A stretch of DNA of 5,257 bases from Klebsiella pneumoniae (GTDB taxonomy: Bacteria > Pseudomonadota > Gammaproteobacteria > Pseudomonadales > Azotimanducaceae), in assembly GCA_945878745.1 (NCBI GenBank), contig CAMDVY010000253.1:1-5257 (forward strand). Direction: 5' to 3'. Below, piece after piece: positions 3,317 to 5,257 of the stretch; the first letter of the stretch is position 1; each line of letters opens with the position of its first letter. A program made the position numbers and the translations under genes. The notes under the pieces were generated by a model that worked only from the letters and a program-made list of their open reading frames with translations, was not told the DNA's origin and did not search any database.

Positions 3317-5257
3317 CCGCGTCGGAAAAGATCTACGGGAGTGCAACGACCACTGTGCACCGGCAAGAGCACGGTGCGCAGTCGTTCATCATCAAAACAC
3401 TCCAGCCGGAAGCGCGCACTCCCAATGCGATTGCGCGCTACCAGCATGAATTTCACATCAATCAGTCACTGACGAGCCCGTTCGTCTGTCGCGCCACCAG
3501 CTTTGATGAATCGGATTTCTCCATCCGTTACGAGGATGTGGGCGGCGAATCATTACGCGAACTGAATCGGACACACTCCCTCAGCTTCGATGAACGTGTA
3601 CAGATCGCGATCCAGTTGGCAGATGCTATTCAGTCCATTCACGATGAAGGTGTCATTCACCGTGATCTGAACCCCGGCAACATCGTCGTCAACCTGCATC
3701 GCACGGATCAGCAGGTCTGGCTGATCGACTTTGGTCTGGCGACACTCGCTCCCAGAGAAAACCAGAGTGCCGAGATCAGCAGCAGCCTGTCCGGTACCTT
3801 GCCCTACATCGCTCCGGAGCAGACTGGACGAGTCAATCGGGTAGTGGACTACCGCACCGACCTGTATTCGCTGGGCGCAACGCTGTATGAGCTGTTTGGC
3901 GGAAGACCACCGTTCGTGAAGAACGATCCGCTCGAGCTGATCCACGCGCATATCGCAAGTACGCCGGAGCCGCTGAAGTCCATAGCCACGGATGTGCCGG
4001 GATGGCTCTCCGAATTGATAGGTAAATTGCTGGCCAAACAGCCTGAAGCGCGTTATCAGAGTGGTGCCAGCGTCGCCGACGATCTACGCGCGGGATTGCG
4101 CCAGGGCAACGTTACCGTGTTTCGTCTGGGTGCAACCGACTCTCCGAGCCAACTCTCCATTCCTCGCAAGCTGTATGGCCGCGAAACCGGATTTACCGCT
4201 TTCACCGAACTGTTGGAACGATGTCAGACCGGTGAATCACTTTTTTACCTGGTCACCGGCGGCGAAGGCATGGGCAAGGCTGCGCTTCTCGACGCGCTGG
4301 CTCACGACGCCAAGCAGACAGGCGCTCTGGTAGCCAATTTCCATGCAACCGATTCCACCACCGATCGGAATCTGTGGACCAGCTTGTTGAGATCGCTGCT
4401 CCGGCAACTGCTGTCCGGAGCAGATGCTGAAAGCCAGCAGCTGGTTGAACGCATTGCGGCTTGTCGTGGAGAATCCATGCAGGCGCTGGCACGCGGTTTT
4501 CCTGAGTTGACAAGCCTCGTCGGTCAGGAAGGCGAGCGCGGCGCCTGGCAGGATGGTGTCGCCGAATTCATTGGCGCACTTGCTCCACGCGTCTGTTGCC
4601 TGATTGTTCACGGGATCGACCTCCTGACTGCGGATCGGCTGCAGAACCTGCTGGAAACTACCATCCGTTTTCGCCACGTGTTACTCGTCTGCAGTGCAGA
4701 AGTGACCGCTCTGCCGGCTTTTGACCAACCCAAGTTTGCAACCAAGACACATCGCGAGGTCCTGCAGAGCCTGCACAAGGGCAGTATTCGCGATCTGTTG
4801 GCAGACATGCTTGGGCACAGTCAGGCCAGAGTGCGCGAACTGGCCAGCGAACTGCACGCCAAGACCGATGGATTACCCTCACATCTGATCGCGCTGATCT
4901 TCGAATTGCACAACAACGGATTGATCTATCGCGAGGACGTCAGCGGTCAGTGGACCTGGAACATCGAGATCATCCGCGCCCACTATTTTTCGCACAGCAC
5001 CAGCGAACGCGTGGAAAACCAGTACCACGCGCTGGAACCTGCTACCCGCCAGGCACTGGCGCTGGCAGCCTGCATCGACCTCCAGTTCGATTCAGCCATG
5101 CTGAGCGCATTGAATGCGGAGTCGGTGACGAACACAGCGGCGTCCCTGCGCAGTGCAATCACTGAAGGGTTGCTCTATTCCGACGGCAACAGCTACAGCT
5201 TTTCGCATCCCCGGGTACGCGCAATCATTTATGGCAGTAACCCGGAAGAGCGACGAC
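3313..5257 (+). CDS. Hybrid signalling kinase: Ser/Thr kinase plus STAND/AAA-type ATPase region, HstK-like (runs off right edge)
   Basis: The frame is open for 648 codons to the edge. The start is TTG at 3313, overlapping the regulator stop as TTGA; an in-frame stop at 3241-3243 leaves no other upstream start, and the GTG at 3355 would cut off the kinase N-lobe. Residues 5-265 are a Ser/Thr kinase: K28 in FIIKTL, E46 in helix C, HRDLNPGN (116-123) with catalytic D118 and N123, DFG at 139-141, APE at 167-169 and DYRTDLYSLG (179-188). The usual Lys of HRDLK is Asn, as I recall for this family. IPRKLYGRE (283-291) starts the ATPase region. Its P-loop GGEGMGKA (316-323) has Ala for Ser/Thr, and LIVHGIDLL (430-438) lacks the Walker B acidic pair. 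Later family landmarks are kept: KTDGLPSHLIAL, QWTWNIEII, ACIDLQFD and YSFSHPRVRAIIY (up to 640). Relatives continue with GAF and histidine kinase domains; these are inferred, not seen. Probably the partner of the upstream regulator. Confidence 0.9.
   Translation, partial: MTASEKIYGSATTTVHRQEHGAQSFIIKTLQPEARTPNAIARYQHEFHINQSLTSPFVCRATSFDESDFSIRYEDVGGESLRELNRTHSLSFDERVQIAIQLADAIQSIHDEGVIHRDLNPGNIVVNLHRTDQQVWLIDFGLATLAPRENQSAEISSSLSGTLPYIAPEQTGRVNRVVDYRTDLYSLGATLYELFGGRPPFVKNDPLELIHAHIASTPEPLKSIATDVPGWLSELIGKLLAKQPEARYQSGASVADDLRAGLRQGNVTVFRLGATDSPSQLSIPRKLYGRETGFTAFTELLERCQTGESLFYLVTGGEGMGKAALLDALAHDAKQTGALVANFHATDSTTDRNLWTSLLRSLLRQLLSGADAESQQLVERIAACRGESMQALARGFPELTSLVGQEGERGAWQDGVAEFIGALAPRVCCLIVHGIDLLTADRLQNLLETTIRFRHVLLVCSAEVTALPAFDQPKFATKTHREVLQSLHKGSIRDLLADMLGHSQARVRELASELHAKTDGLPSHLIALIFELHNNGLIYREDVSGQWTWNIEIIRAHYFSHSTSERVENQYHALEPATRQALALAACIDLQFDSAMLSALNAESVTNTAASLRSAITEGLLYSDGNSYSFSHPRVRAIIYGSNPEERR

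Noticed and set aside
4249..4644. Sequencing error as the cause of the altered Walker motifs in the hybrid kinase
   Set aside because: The frame stays open with family-like residues before, between and after the motifs, and several independent codons differ, so a single error cannot explain it.
4237..4677. A 146-codon minus-strand frame opposite the hybrid kinase
   Set aside because: It is antisense to a continuous open frame with clear family landmarks, and its own product is not recognisable.

Overview
The window looks like a piece of a gammaproteobacterial chromosome of moderate GC. The lineage hint comes from a clear UPF0270 (YheU) protein, a family I know mainly from Gammaproteobacteria, and from a TorR-like response regulator. 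I cannot place it to genus. No mobile element, RNA gene or CRISPR array is visible. Coding density is high and composition looks even throughout.

Left part (1-1957, minus strand): three exported-protein genes in a row, read right to left. The first encodes a 367-residue protein with a signal peptide and a C-terminal DUF11-like beta-sandwich. The second, 38 nt downstream, encodes a 179-residue secreted single-DUF11 protein. The third starts 104 nt further on and runs off the left edge; only its signal peptide and the first part of a conserved G-T-x-x-G-T-V-x-x-N module are present. The first and third share this N-terminal module, so they look like related surface or periplasmic proteins made from one transcript.

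Middle (1958-2608): a 153-nt spacer with no convincing signal, then the small yheU-like gene on the minus strand (2111-2323). Next comes a 285-nt region between yheU and the plus-strand regulator. It holds two short perfect inverted repeats, a possible weak sigma70-type promoter, and two tiny doubtful ORFs, one per strand.

Right part (2609-5257, plus strand): an OmpR/PhoB-class response regulator most like TorR/ArcA. A very large signalling kinase overlaps it by four bases (TTGA) and runs off the right edge. The visible 648 residues of the kinase are an intact-looking Ser/Thr kinase domain followed by the STAND/AAA-type ATPase region typical of HstK-like proteins, which join a Ser/Thr kinase, an ATPase, GAF and a histidine kinase. 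The histidine kinase part would lie beyond the window. The ATPase region has lost the usual Walker A Ser/Thr and the Walker B acidic pair, although its downstream landmarks are kept. The likely arrangement is a signalling pair in which the hybrid kinase controls the TorR-like regulator. Its targets are not visible; the adjacent secreted-protein operon is only a positional candidate.
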